Shown here one piece after another: positions 47,555 through 58,648 of a DNA stretch of 64,000 bases. Below the pieces are notes generated by a model, which saw only the letters and a program-made list of their open reading frames with translations, had not been told where the DNA came from and searched no databases. Source of the stretch: Buxus sempervirens (Eukaryota; Streptophyta; Magnoliopsida; Buxales; Buxaceae); the NCBI GenBank assembly GCA_947561395.2, contig OX387186.1, positions 40,071,220 to 40,135,219 on the forward strand, given 5' to 3'. Position numbers and translations under genes: made by a program. Every line of letters begins with the position of its first letter. Position 1 is the stretch's first letter.

Positions 47555-48015
47555 AGGGATTGGGTGTTCTTTATTCAGAACCCAGGGGTTTTAAGGCTTA
47601 AACTTGAAACTTGAAAGTTTGAGAGTTGATAAGGATGGGGTGTTCTTACTCAGAACCCCTTGGGTTTAAAGATTCTCTTGGCAAGTTCTTTATTCAGATT
47701 GCCTAAAAGTTTTAGAATTGGTTGCGAGAATGGGGTGTTCTTTATTTAGAACCTTTAAGTTTAAAGATTTAAAAGAATTTGGCGAGTTCTTTACTCAGAT
47801 CGCCTGAAAATTTTAAATTGGGTGTTCTTTATTCCAAACCCTTAAAGACTTAAATTTGAAATTGATAATTTCTGAAAATTTGAAAGTTGGTGAGAATTGG
47901 GTGTTCTTTATTCAGAACCCTTAAAGATTTAAGATTTAAATTCAGAATTGGTAATCTCTGAAGATTTGAAAGTTGGGTAGGAATTGGGTGTTCTTTATTT
48001 AGAACCCCTGAAAAT
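47555..48015 (-). repeat. gttctttattcagaac hairpin repeats
   Basis: About nine copies of a gttctttattcagaac core at irregular 30-100 bp spacing. The flanks pair as GGGT...ACCC, GGCAA...TTGCC (47680-47703) or GGCGA...TCGCC (47780-47803), again with joint changes on both arms. Confidence 0.85.
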
Positions 48016-48170
48016 TTTGAAGTTGATGGATTGGGGCCAGATTGTTTGAAAAAGGAATTCGGGGATGTCTTAATTGACTTTATTAAATCTAACACAAAAT
48101 TCTTCATGGAAAAAGAAGTACAATGCCAAAAAGCAATTACATGATTAAAAAAAACAAACAAACCCAAAGT

Positions 48171-48791
48171 CTAGCTAGGTTGGTCATCATCATAATGAGA
48201 GGACACGTCTCGCCTTTTCAAGGCACGCAGAAGTTTATTCCGCAGACGTCGGTCCTCTTTTGCGCGTCTGCGCATGGTGTCAAGCTGCTGTTGAAGGGCC
48301 TCATTGGCCTGCTTGTTTTTACGCTCGGAATCCACGTATGCACAGTGGATTCGAGAATGAGATTCCCGCAGTTTGGCCACCCTATCCCTGTATGTGTCAG
48401 GGGGCGGAACTGGGATATCGTCAGAGGTGACGATATGGAGAGGAGGTGGGCTGTCTAGGCCAGTTTCTCGAGCAATCCATTGTTCGTAATTACGAACGTC
48501 GGATGCAGTGAAAATGTCCTCTTGGAGTATGTGCACGTGTTGCCATTCCTTCACCAATTTTTTCTTCAATTCCCATGTAAGTGGGCCAGTTAATCCTTCC
48601 GCCTCATCCTTGATCGGTATCCCCTGAGACTTTCCAAACTGTCTCAGAATTCGAACCGGATAGTATGGCATGGCATGAGTCAGGCCTATCAAGGCTAGGC
48701 AATGTCTTTTCCTGAAAGCTATGACGGGAGTATATGTTTGGTCAAATGTGCCTCCCCATTTTATATCAGTTTCTCCTTTCAGTTGGAGAAA
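48171..48791 (-). pseudogene. ORF1 of the large element, C-terminal part
   Basis: This is the far half of the extra ORF that Ogre-type elements carry upstream of gag. Recognisable blocks are FDQTYTPVIAFRKRHCLALI, GLTHAMPYYPVRILRQFGK, LTWELKKKLVKEWQ and a C-terminal basic coiled coil with NEALQQQLDTMRRRAKEDRR. The function of this ORF is not established; related plant proteins contain the plant mobile domain-like fold. It is parted from the other half by the solo LTR at 48797-50090. Fossil copy. Confidence 0.75.
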
Positions 48792-48796
48792 GTGGT

Positions 48797-50090
48797 TGAA
48801 AGAGTAGGAGACTACTCTACAGGTCTACGATCTACAACAATTAAGAACTTAACAATGCGGAAACATACACACAGAAATTATACGAGGAAACCTGAATCCA
48901 GATCCAGGAAAAACCTCGAGTCTATATGAGGCGACTAACCCTTAGAATCTCCACTATTGAATGAAAGTCAATTACAAAGGAAGACACACTTAACCTTTAC
49001 AATTGAACTCACTCAACAGCAATCCACAGCTCGAATCCACGAACTGTAGCACAACTTGAATCCACAAGCTGCAATTCACGATCTATCCAGATCCACAGCT
49101 CGAATCCACAAACTGCAACGCAACTTGAATCCACAAGCTGCAATTCACGATCTATCCAGATCCACAGCTCGAATCCACGAACTGCAACGCAACTTGAATC
49201 CACAAGCTGCAAGTGACGATCAATCCAGATCCACAGCTCGAATCCACGAACTGCAACACAACTTGAATCCACAAGCTGTAATTCACGATCAATCCAGATC
49301 GTGACAATCACCTCAGAGTCCACTGAGATGATCCAATGCAATAGGAATCCACCTATGCATCAAACAAGGTCGATCACCAATCCAGGAGATCTTACGATCA
49401 AGTGAAGTTCCGAACTGAAGAAGAATCCTCAAACTTCAATTCCAGGTGATCTCTCTCAGATCTCCCCCTCACTCGATCACCGACTCTCTAAAGATCAATT
49501 GATTGAATCTCAAACACCTCAAGATCCAAATCGGATTAATCAAAAGAAAAAAGTCTCTCAAAAACAAATACAGCTCGTCTATTTAAAGGAGAAAACTCAG
49601 ATCGCATCGAGCGCTGGTGGCGTCGCCTTGCGATCGGGGTAGACGGCTAGAAGCGAACTCAATCCCGCTCAAATCCAAATAGACTTAGTTAAGGGCGCGC
49701 TGCCAGCGCGCTGGTAGCGGGAGGGAACGCGGCATGTGCACAGCTGATTTGTAGATTCTTCAATCTTGCTCTGCGCTACCAGCGGCGTGTCGGCGTCGCC
49801 TTACGAAGCCGGTACGCGTGCTTTACTTTCAAAGTGCTATTTCACTTATGCGCTGCCAGCGGAGTGGCAGCGACGTTGTTCCTCGCAAGTGCCTTTACAA
49901 GAAATGTTTTATTTAGAAACTCTTTCATTTCCTTGAGCTACCAGCGGCGTGGTATCTGTGTGGCAGCCTCACCTTCCTCTTTACTAAATTCACAGAATTT
50001 ATATTTTGATTCTGCACATCTTGAAGATTATTAGAGGATATAATTTGTCAAACATTTGCCATATAAGGAGTGTGAGTTTTCACACTTACA
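48797..50090 (-). mobile_element. Solo copia-type LTR, target duplication gtggt
   Basis: 1294 bp, on the minus strand TGTAAGTGTG at 50090 to CTACTCTTTCA at 48797, flanked by the perfect 5-bp duplication gtggt at 48792-48796 and 50091-50095. Its 3' part (about 49000-48800) reads like the R-U5 end of plant copia LTRs: gattctaagggttagtcg, then GGTTTTTCC, GGTTTCC and TTCCGCATTG. It contains the 69-bp minisatellite at 49021-49305. It interrupts ORF1 of the large element. Confidence 0.85.
49021..49305. repeat. 69-bp minisatellite inside the copia-type solo LTR
   Basis: About four units containing cagctcgaatccac, gaactgcaacgcaacttg and aatccacaagctgcaa. Each unit holds the palindrome CTTG-aatcca-CAAG. 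The open frames on both strands here are period artefacts. Confidence 0.9.
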
Positions 50091-50095
50091 GTGGT

Positions 50096-50903
50096 CAAAC
50101 CAGTCCTCTCTGGAGGGTAAGTCTGGTCTAATTTCTCTTCGGGCCATCAATGTGACATTGTCACGGACGTACCCATAACGTGGGCTGACAGGTTCAGCAA
50201 CCATCAGGTGATCTTGGAGCCAAATGTGTAGGAGAGGAGCGCATCCCTGAAACCTCCTAGTTCCGTTCTTGGTCATGGTCAAGGCATGATATAGCTGAGC
50301 AAGGATCAGTGGTGCAATTCGGAATTTCACTTGGAGTTGGTCTACAATTTCCATGAGGGCCAAATTAATGGTGTCTCCCCCAGTAGGAAAGAAGAGCTGT
50401 GACAGAACCACGAGGGTGAAGGTGTCCCACCAAACACGGGGTCTTTCCTGTTTTTTGTCCCTTATCTTTTCAGCAAGGAAGGTTTTAGAGATCCGAGTGA
50501 ATGCTTGGTCACCTCCTAAAGTCTGGAATTCTCCTCTGGGGAGACCAAAGAAAGTACAAGCTTTATTCTTGTAGCTATCTTTGAGGTTTGGCTTGGCTGG
50601 TTCTCCGTGGTCACGGAATCGGAGGAATAGTTCGAATTCCTCAATTGTGGGAGTCAGCTCATTAGTTCCAAACCTAAAGAGTGAAATTTGGGGATCCCAG
50701 AAAGGTAGGGCCGCCTGAATCATGTCCCAATTAATGGGCACATTTAATAGGGACAGAGTTTGTCCCATGTGGTATTTCTGTTCCCATTTAATTTGTTCAT
50801 CTCCTTGCAATTGCGTTGTCCAAGAATGGATCCAAGGGGTATCAAAGGCACACTTCTCTATCCTAGGGAAACGAACTCTCTCAGTCGAGGATGAAGATGC
50901 CAT
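50096..50903 (-). pseudogene. ORF1 of the large element, N-terminal part
   Basis: Starts at MASSSSTERVRF (Met at 50901-50903), the first ORF after the primer site. Blocks seen: PWIHSWTTQLQGDEQIKWEQ, LLNVPINWDMIQAALPFWDP, FRFGTNELTPTIEEFELFLR, PRVWWDTFTLVVLSQLFFP and LAQLYHALTMTKNGTRRFQG. The TPTIEEF block and the overall layout match the plant mobile domain-like proteins encoded as ORF1 by Ogre-type elements and by host relatives. The role in the element's life cycle is unknown. The position between primer site and gag supports the assignment. Fossil copy. Confidence 0.8.
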
Positions 50904-52186
50904 GCCGACTATCCGATTGAAATTCCAAGTCAATTTAGGGTTTTCCACCAAAAACTCTAAATTAGTCTAAGGCATGCAACAAGATATGCAAAAATTAAAT
51001 TAATGCCTAAGCAGTTTATGCAATTATTAATCACAGGAGTTAAATCCAAGCACTTAAGTTATGGGGTCTTAAGGGTTATGTCCTTTAAATGTTTGGAGAA
51101 CACATTCAGGTCTTAGCCGGCCTTTTCTTTCATCTGCCCTTTCATCTGCTCCTAGTGTCGGACTGAAAACAATATTTACAACTTGCCTTCGGGGGTGAAA
51201 TTTACAAAATAAATCTGCAAAGAGAATCACCTTTAGGGTTGTTGAGAACCCAAAAGGAGGGTACAAATTTGCTACTCAACATGTGGGCTGAAATCCTATC
51301 TCTAGGGTTTTTCTGCCTCTGTTCTGACCTATTTCTGTCAAATCTGGCCGGCTTTCGACTGAACCAAGACCGACTTGGGTGCGCAGATTAAATCGAGTTA
51401 AATTAGGGTTAAGACCAACAAAGGCGGGGGTTAATGCCCCAGACGGATTTTACCCATATTTGTTCATTCATGTTTATGCTCACATCAGGGTTTATCAGAA
51501 GTAATAGGTGGGGAAGGATACCCAGCCCAAGGCACCTGCCTTCAAGGGTCTGAGCCAGGTACTAGACCCTTCGCGTACCATGGCAAGAAACCAATGGCGC
51601 TTGAAGAATCCAGAAACCTGGGGAGATGGGTTTACCCTGCTTTCCCCGGCAAGCCACGGAAGCGTAGGGCTAATACCATCCCAAAAGTAAGTTTCTCGAT
51701 TGAAGAAGGGTGGCTGCTAGAGAGATCTAGGTTTTGGTTAAGAAGAGCATTCACATGGTGCAGACAGCATTCAGTTCGGATCATCCATGCAGACTCCCTT
51801 GTGCATGTCACCCCACGCAGTTAAAAGTTCATTCACGGTGTAGTGAGGTGCTTGTATGTGCAGTGGAGCCAAGTGCTGTGTCTGTACGGGTGATTCTCGG
51901 ATAATGGGCTGATTAAGGGTTCCTTAATGTCACTTTTATAGTGAGAATACAGAACAGTATGCAATACAATGCTTGGGTGGATCCCCAAGTAAGTGGAGGG
52001 TCACAGGGAACCGCTTAAATTCCACTTTCCTTAGGCAATTATCTCGTTCTTATGACAGGATCCCCCAATACCATGTAATTGCATAAGTTCCATAAACCAC
52101 TAAGGTTGGACAAGAAGTACTTCCTAAATCTGCTTATATCCACCTAGTTGACTCATTTGATAACCAGGATCCGACTGGGTTGAGGG
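50904..52186 (-). other. 5' leader of the large element
   Basis: Lies between primer site and ORF1 and contains no recognised domain or array. Several short open stretches on both strands lack any family signature. Confidence 0.6.
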
Positions 52187-52205
52187 GTCCCCAGCGGAGT
52201 CGCCA
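52187..52205 (-). promoter_or_regulatory. Primer-binding site (tRNA-Arg) of the large element
   Basis: On the minus strand TGGCGACTCCGCTGGGGAC stands 3 bases after the LTR end. It matches the complement of the 3' end of plant tRNA-Arg (CCCCAGTGGAGTCGCCA) except for one base. tRNA-Arg priming is known for Ogre. Confidence 0.85.
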
Positions 52206-52208
52206 AGC

Positions 52209-54523
52209 TGTGCGCACCTAAACCTGGCCTAGATCGCACACCGGGGCGCACGTTCAGTGCGTGCCTCGGGACTTTCGGAGTCACCACTGCCTGAGAGGTG
52301 CAGGCAGACAGGTGTTTGCCCTATCCGGGTCTAAGTCTAGTCTGCGGCTTTTCAGAGTTCTAGCTAAGTCCTCGGTTACGTCCGGGGAAGCCCTAAGACA
52401 CCCCGGCCCGCCCCATCGGTTCAATGGGTCCCTCGGGTCTCCCTGGTTTTTGAGTCAAGTTCACCCTTTCTAGACCAGCATGCTGCTTTATTCGGTCTGG
52501 TGGGACCCTCTGAAGGTGTGAGTCCCTTTTATTTTGATTTTATCTTTTTATTTAGTGAAGTGAAATGGGTTGCCCTCGGGTCCCATTGGAAGACCCGTGG
52601 GCTGCCATGGTTGGGCCTAGGGCCCAGTAAGGTTATTGGGTAACCCATTTGGTTATTTAAATTTTATTTATTTACATTTTTTTTATTTGGGCTTGATGGG
52701 CTTGGATTTGGCCCATTAGCCAAGGGTCAAAGGGCCTGGGCCTGCTTATTGAAAACATGCCTGGTTTGGGCCGGTCAAAAGTGTGGGCCACTTAGGTGGG
52801 CCCAAGGTGGGTCTTGGTGGGCCCATCTAGGCCCACAGTCTGCAAATGGGCTAGAAATAGCCCAAATAATACACTGAGTCGGGTCAAGTAGGTTCGGGTC
52901 GGAACAGATCCAACCGGGTCGGAAAATTACATTTTTTAAGTTATTTCATAATCCCCCGTATTTGCTATACGGGCTAGCCTTGCCCATAAGTACAATACGG
53001 GTCAAGCTCGCCCGTGTAGTAAATACGGGCACATCCTGCCCGTTCTGAGTATACGGTTTTCACTTTTCTTCAATTTTGAGCTTCGATTTCCAGTGGGACT
53101 GTTCCAGTGGCTCTTCCAAAGGTTCCGGCAGCTTCAGAAAGGATTGCAGGTTCTTCCAGGGGCTTCATTTGCCTCATTTGGCGCAAATGATCATCTTCCT
53201 TTTCTTTTAGTGTTTCTTGAAGAAACACTGCCTTGCATGAATAATCTCCAGTTCATTTTGAGAATGGAAAAGAGGAGTTTTACAGGGAATATCATGTATC
53301 CTTAAGAAAGGCTTGATCCTTCCACATTAAAGGATTAGAAATAACCATTTTTTTAATCAAGAAAAACACTTTCTTTTCTTCATTTCCAGCAATGGTTAAT
53401 ACTTTAATTCTAAACTCTTATGGCACCTCTCAATGTAATTAGTTTGTTTTGTTGGATTTGTGGTTCTTCGAAGATTTGGGCAGCGCTTCCGCGTCCTCCC
53501 AAATATTTCAAAGTTGTTGAAAAAGAGTTTGGTTGGGTGATGGATTTGAAAGTTAGACTAAAGAAGGTTTTTGCATGATATGGGCATGATTTAACTAACC
53601 TAGGGGTAGTTTAGGGATAAAAAAAAAATTGGGTGCTGGAGTGACAGCATGAGGGCAGCGTTTGGTCGAGGAAAACTTCAGGAGGGCAGGGGTGATGGCC
53701 AGGTAGAATGGCTTGTTGAAATGAGAGGGGGGGGGGGGGGGGGGGGGGGCCTCTCTATTTATAGGCAAAAAGGGGCGTGCCCGTATTTGAAGTATAGGCA
53801 TGCCTTGCCCGTACTTCAAGTACGGGCGTGCCTTGCCCGTAATTCAAATACGGGCGAAAAACGCACATTTCCAAATCTCGCGAAATCGGCCGTACGGGAC
53901 GCGTGTCCCGCCGTACAGCGACGCGCGTCCTCTTCTAGAAACTTGCCCATATTTCAAATACGGGCATGCCCTGCCCGTAATTGAAATACGGTCCAGCACG
54001 TTTTTAAAATGTTTGGATTTCAAACCTTTATTCAATTTGGTTTTTTTTGCAAGATTTCATTCGATTTTTTCGATTATTTTATTAAAAAGCAAGATTCCTT
54101 TTATAAACACATTTATTTTATTGGTTTATTCCATTTTTTGCTGCCTTTTTGCCACATGGGCAGTTTTTCTGAAACTTCAACTGCTCATAACTTCTTCGTC
54201 CAGTGTCCGATTTCAGCAAACTTAGTGTCGTTGGAACCGGCTCGGAACCACCTATCCATTGGGATCAAGTCTGGCAGCTGAATTGGGGTCGAGCAAAAAG
54301 TCAACTTTTCGCTCCCCAAAAGTTTGACCAACTCATAATTTTCTCATCTGGACTCCGATTCCAGCAAATTCAGTTGCGTTGGAACCGTGTCGAAATGCTC
54401 TTTTCAATGAGATGAAGTTTGATGGCCAAATTTACTTGAATCAAAAAGTCAATTTTTTGACCCTCTCAGGGTTTGATTTTTCATTTTTCTTTATTTCGGG
54501 GGTGCAAAAATCAGGTGTCTACA
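52209..54523 (-). repeat. 5' LTR of the large Ogre-type element
   Basis: 2315 bp matching 17814-20130 at about 98% by eye. The TATA box lies on the minus strand at 53755-53764 and the poly-G run (23 bp) at 53727-53749. Palindromes on cccgta/tacggg lie upstream of the promoter at 53778-53995, and the second set at about 52955-53060. It is followed on the right by the target duplication agcgg. Confidence 0.95.
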
Positions 54524-54528
54524 AGCGG

Positions 54529-56228
54529 CTATTGAAATCTTAGAGAATTTAGGATGCCTGACTGGACACTCGAGTAGTGGGTTGAGTGCCCAAACCCAGA
54601 TTTCAGTTTTTGACATTTTTGTGTACTTTTTAACTATAAAATGATTTTTGTGCAAATCCAACCCATGAACCAATAAGGTATAGGCATTTGTGAGATGTTT
54701 TCATTGGCCAAATATTAAAATTCAATTTGGTAAAGATTTTGGGTATGCTCTACTAAATATGTCTTGTTTTGGTTCTAAAGAGAGTTTTGGTCCTTAAATT
54801 TGTTTTAAGTTAAATTGGTTGGTCCTACACTTGTAAAACATGGTTTTAAATGTGTTTTGAGTTTTAAAATTGGTCAGAAAGGTTTTGTATCAGATTTGGG
54901 TATGTTGAGCAAATGATTTGGAATTAAAAGAGCTTTAAAACCATATATGCCACTAGGCACCATATGTTTATGCATTGATATTAAAGTAACACTTGAGTAT
55001 GTCTAGTGGGTATAGCTGTGTATGGATCTAAGTGTTAAGCTAGCTAGTGGAAAGGTATTTCCTTTAATTGAGTACTCTACTTACATACTGCTTCCTTTGT
55101 GAATTACTTTGCCTTGGAAGGCCTTCATGTACAATAGGGATTCATTTCAGAATTAGCTTGCTGGTGAGGCTCATTTCTGATTTATCTTGCTAGTTAGGTT
55201 ACCCCTGTATGTGGTGATAAGCAACTACTCCCATGTTCAGATTTTGCTTGCTGCATGCTTGGATAGTACTTGCCAACTCCATATTTCAAAATATAGTTTG
55301 TTGATATATGAGTTCTTGTGCAATAAGTCGATGTCCATGCTCCATATTTCGAGTTATAGTTTGTTGGCATGAGAGTTTTTTACTAGCTTCGGTCATAAGT
55401 TGCAAGGTGGCATAGTGAATGATGAGTGTTTTCTTAAAGACTTATTTTCTTCATGAGTCCTACAATATTTGTCATGGTTCAATTACAAATATATTTTTGA
55501 AATCGAGATTGTTCAAATAAAGTGATATAGTTTGGCTGTATATTGATTATTATCCATGTTATTGACTGTTCACATACAGTGACATAGCTTGCCTGGATCT
55601 TGAGTATTATGTGGTATAGTTACTGTGATATTGTTGGCCAGCAATATATCCATTGCAGAGATGAACTTTATATTGAGTTTTTACTTGAACTTGATTTTAT
55701 TGATGAGATTGTATCGTGATTATCCGTTTCTTTTGCCGATCATGAAAGTATGTTATTTTCATATATGAGAACTGTTTATACATGCATGTGCTGCTTACTA
55801 GGATATTCGTATATCATTTTGCGTTTTGTTTTGTTTTGCTTCCAGATACGCTTGTAGAGGACGAATAGTTGGGGTAAATGTTCAAGTGGGTACAATTGAA
55901 GATATAGAATAGCCCCTTGTAACTTAGTAGGTTATTTCTTTATTATTGATGGATATTTTATTTAGGTATCTTTTAGTTTAAATTGGAGGATTATCACTAT
56001 GATCTAAGTTGAGAGTTGTTAGTTGCCTTTTAATATTCAAATCTGATCTATATACAATTTGAAGTTTATTTTGAAGTCTTCCGCTATTAATTGAAATAGT
56101 AAAAAATTGTTTAAATTTTGGCATATTCTGATATGAAATCATTCTTTTGTTATGGATTTTATGATTGTTTCGGGCCACAACACTAACACTTTAGATTTGG
56201 ATAATTATTCTAGATCCGGGGAGTTGCA
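54529..56228 (+). mobile_element. Right part of the split solo gypsy LTR
   Basis: Resumes the LTR of 15982-17813 directly after the agcgg duplication, beginning in the same CG-rich segment (gagtagtgggttgagtgccc) and ending ccggggagttgca at 56228, followed by the duplication cttga (56229-56233). It is AT-rich otherwise. A phrase matgcatgtgctgcttactagga-like near 55790 corresponds to catgtgttgcttactgag near 60980 in the LTR at 58649-61413, so the two LTRs are related. Confidence 0.7.
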
Positions 56229-56239
56229 CTTGACATGTG

Positions 56240-58270
56240 ACGTGTAAGACCAATGATAGCCTCGTTATGTTGATATTATCCCTGTTTACACTTTCAATAC
56301 TTTTGATAAAAGATCCAATTGGAGCACTCGCCTGTAATAGCAATATAATAACTTGTTTTTTGAAATGACCTTGATTTGCAAATCGATCTATTTTCCAACA
56401 AGGAGCTACTTCTAGAGGGATGAAACCAAAAAGAGCCTCTATACATTACTGTAAAGTACTGTGGTGGCATAATGTTAAAGAGAATTCTAATTGATAATAG
56501 TTCAAGGCTCAATATATGCCCTCTATGAACCTTAGCTGTACTAAGCATCGACCCTACTCAACTCAAGGAGAGCTGTCACTCAATTAGGGCCTTTGCTAAC
56601 TCGAGGCAATCCTTAGCCAGTGAGATTAACATGACCATCATCATAGCCTAGCAACCGTTCATTCTGAAATATTGGAAAATCTTTTAACCTACAACTTGGA
56701 GAACCCTGGCGCACCTAGCTAGCATTGTCTCATCCTTCCTACATAAGAAAGTCAAGTTCATACTGGGTCAAAACTAGATAACAGTGTATGCCAAAAATAA
56801 TAGGGAGGTTGAAAGAATAGGTGTACCCTATGTAGACTTCAGGATGTCGACATCATTATCTTTTTTGCATGATAGAAATTTTCGATGTTAGCTACATCCT
56901 AGGAGGGATGAATTAGCTACAAGGAAAAGAAAGAATGGGATGATGAGTATGGTTATGACCCTAACAAATTGGGGGCTACGAACTGAAGAGGCTCTAAGGT
57001 TGTACAAACAAGAGAGAATTGATGCCATCCAAACACCATCAAGTGCCACCAGATTTAGATTAATATATGAGCTCAGTCCTAAGGACTATGCATTAACACA
57101 CCGAAGGAAGAATAAAATGAAGCCAGCTCACCTAGAGGGGAGGAATCTTCACTAGAATTGGGGAATATGCCAAGCCTAATAGATGTCCCCCTTGCAAATT
57201 ATCAACCGATAGCTCGAAGACATCATAGACACAGCCTAGGAAGACAAGGAAGAGTTGGAAGGACTTTTGGAGATGTTCAATGATAAAGCACCTACTTTAA
57301 ATGTTTTGGACATAGTCTCTGTTACTAACACCATATATGTTATTAATACTGTTGCTGATACCACCACCCATTCTACAACCGAAGACGATATACCATCAAG
57401 GAGGATGAAAGCGATCCATATTTAATTACAAACATATGTATGATTGAGGAAGCCATAAACCCTGAGCCTAAACCTACGGAAGCTGTTAAGGACACAAGCC
57501 ACCTCAAAACTAGACTTTAGTTCCTCTTGTAACTAGACATCTAGATGTTGCTAGGGAGTTTCCGTCTCTTCTTCATCCACTTCTTATGAAATTATAGATA
57601 TATTTCATAAGAACTTCAGCAATTTTGCAAATAAAAATGAGAAAAATCCTAGACATGAAATTGAACAATGTGACCTTAATGCTGATTCTGATGCAAGCCT
57701 TGATTGGCTAAAGCATGAGGCCAACAATAAGGTACCCCAAAAAAATGAACAAACTGACCTAAGTGCCAATCATGGCTCTAAAATGCCAAACAATGAGATC
57801 AATAATAATGACCAAGAAAAAGATGAACACATTTCTAGTGTTTCCTCTAAACTAGAATCTAACAAGTTGTGCAAAAGTTAAACACTGACCCACTGCTACG
57901 AGGTGAAAACAATTTAGACATTGTTCCTGAAAGAGACCTTGATAGGTCAAAAGAAGATGAGGATGATCTCGAGTCATTAGAAGTTTAGAACCCCCTCCTA
58001 AAATCTAATTCACCCTACAAAGGCACGAGAAAGGTTTCTAGACCAATATTGAGAAGATAGATCCCATTGGCATGCTTGTTGACTATATTGAAATGCATTC
58101 AATATTCTCCTTTGTGGATGTCTTTTCAAGGTATAATCAAATAAGGATGTTGCCTGAAGATATATGGAGAAAGAATCCTTCACCAAGATTTGATTCTCCA
58201 AGAGATAAAAGTATACATTAATGATATGATAACAAAGTTAAAAGAGGAGGAAGATCACTTGGTGGATTCA
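56240..58270 (+). pseudogene. Weathered Tat-clade pol remnant
   Basis: Old plus-strand fragment with faint but ordered Tat blocks. The protease part is at about 56400-56800 (EPLYITVKYCG, a decayed counterpart of the active-site block, and SSFLHKKVKFILGQN), the G-patch and basic helix part at about 56960-57150 (HRRKNKMKPAHLEG), and RT at about 58080-58270 (FSFVDVFSRYNQIRM and VYINDMITKLKEEEDHLV). The order matches the large element at 17814-54523. It carries many breaks and is much older than the nest to its left. Confidence 0.75.
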
Positions 58271-58419
58271 ACAGATATCTCTTAATCTTCTCAAATGCCT
58301 ACTCATAGTTCCTATATTAGATTGCAGGGTTGTATTTCTTTAGCAGATTAAAAATCGGTTTGCACCAGGTCATTTGTGTGATGAACTGGTTGATGTACTT
58401 TATTCTGCCTTGAAACCCA
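58262..58419 (-). pseudogene. Inverted Tat-clade RT/RNase H connection fragment
   Basis: On the minus strand FQGRIKYINQFITQMTWCKP and IFNLLKKYN match the RT connection of the large element (FLGRLQYISRFIAQMTPVCE). It abuts the plus-strand remnant head to head near 58265, and copia gag sequence at 58420. Confidence 0.7.
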
Positions 58420-58643
58420 TGTCCTGGTTTATCACAAACATAACAATTCCCTTTCTTGTTGTATCTTTTATCTTCATTTGGTCCCCTGTCTCATTGAAAT
58501 TCCTCTTCTTAGGATTCTTTCGAGGACCATATTCTACTGGATTGGCTTTACCCATTCATGATTGGCCTTGTCCCGAGGATAAGTATTCTCTTCGATTCGA
58601 ATGAGAATCACCAAATCTTCAAGAAACCTTTCTTTTCTCTTAT
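58420..58643 (-). pseudogene. Copia gag remnant, zinc-knuckle part
   Basis: Minus-strand fragment with the CX2CX4H zinc knuckle CYVCDKPGH at about 58450-58420, preceded by the basic linker KNPKKRNFNETGDQMKIK and the copia block LIRIEENTYPRDK. It is the downstream part of the gag whose upstream part lies at 61419-61960 beyond the solo LTR. Old copy with several breaks. Confidence 0.7.
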
Positions 58644-58648
58644 GCTTA

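Larger units (their letters stand above)
17814..54523 (-). mobile_element. Large Tat/Ogre-type gypsy retrotransposon with nested insertions
   Basis: Minus-strand element with LTRs at 52209-54523 (5') and 17814-20130 (3') and the perfect 5-bp target duplication agcgg at 17809-17813 and 54524-54528. Order on the minus strand: LTR, tRNA-Arg primer site, ORF1, hairpin-repeat arrays, gag, protease, linker, RT, RNase H, aRNase H, integrase, long 3' region, polypurine tract, LTR. ORF1 before gag, the tRNA-Arg primer, long LTRs and dual RNase H place it in the Tat clade, close to Ogre. Without the two nested insertions (30021-46799, 48797-50090) it would be about 18.6 kb. All parts are present, but the coding regions carry about half a dozen breaks besides the insertions. 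The LTRs differ by roughly 2% by eye, suggesting somewhat under 1 million years at a commonly used plant rate. Confidence 0.95.

Noticed and set aside
52187-52205. tRNA-like 3' end (ccccagcggagtcgcca)
   Set aside because: It is the complement of the primer-binding site next to an LTR; no cloverleaf can be built around it.
56165-56183. cgggccacaaca as the end of the LTR starting at 15982
   Set aside because: The bases after it do not match the left flank, whereas ending at 56228 gives the perfect duplication cttga.
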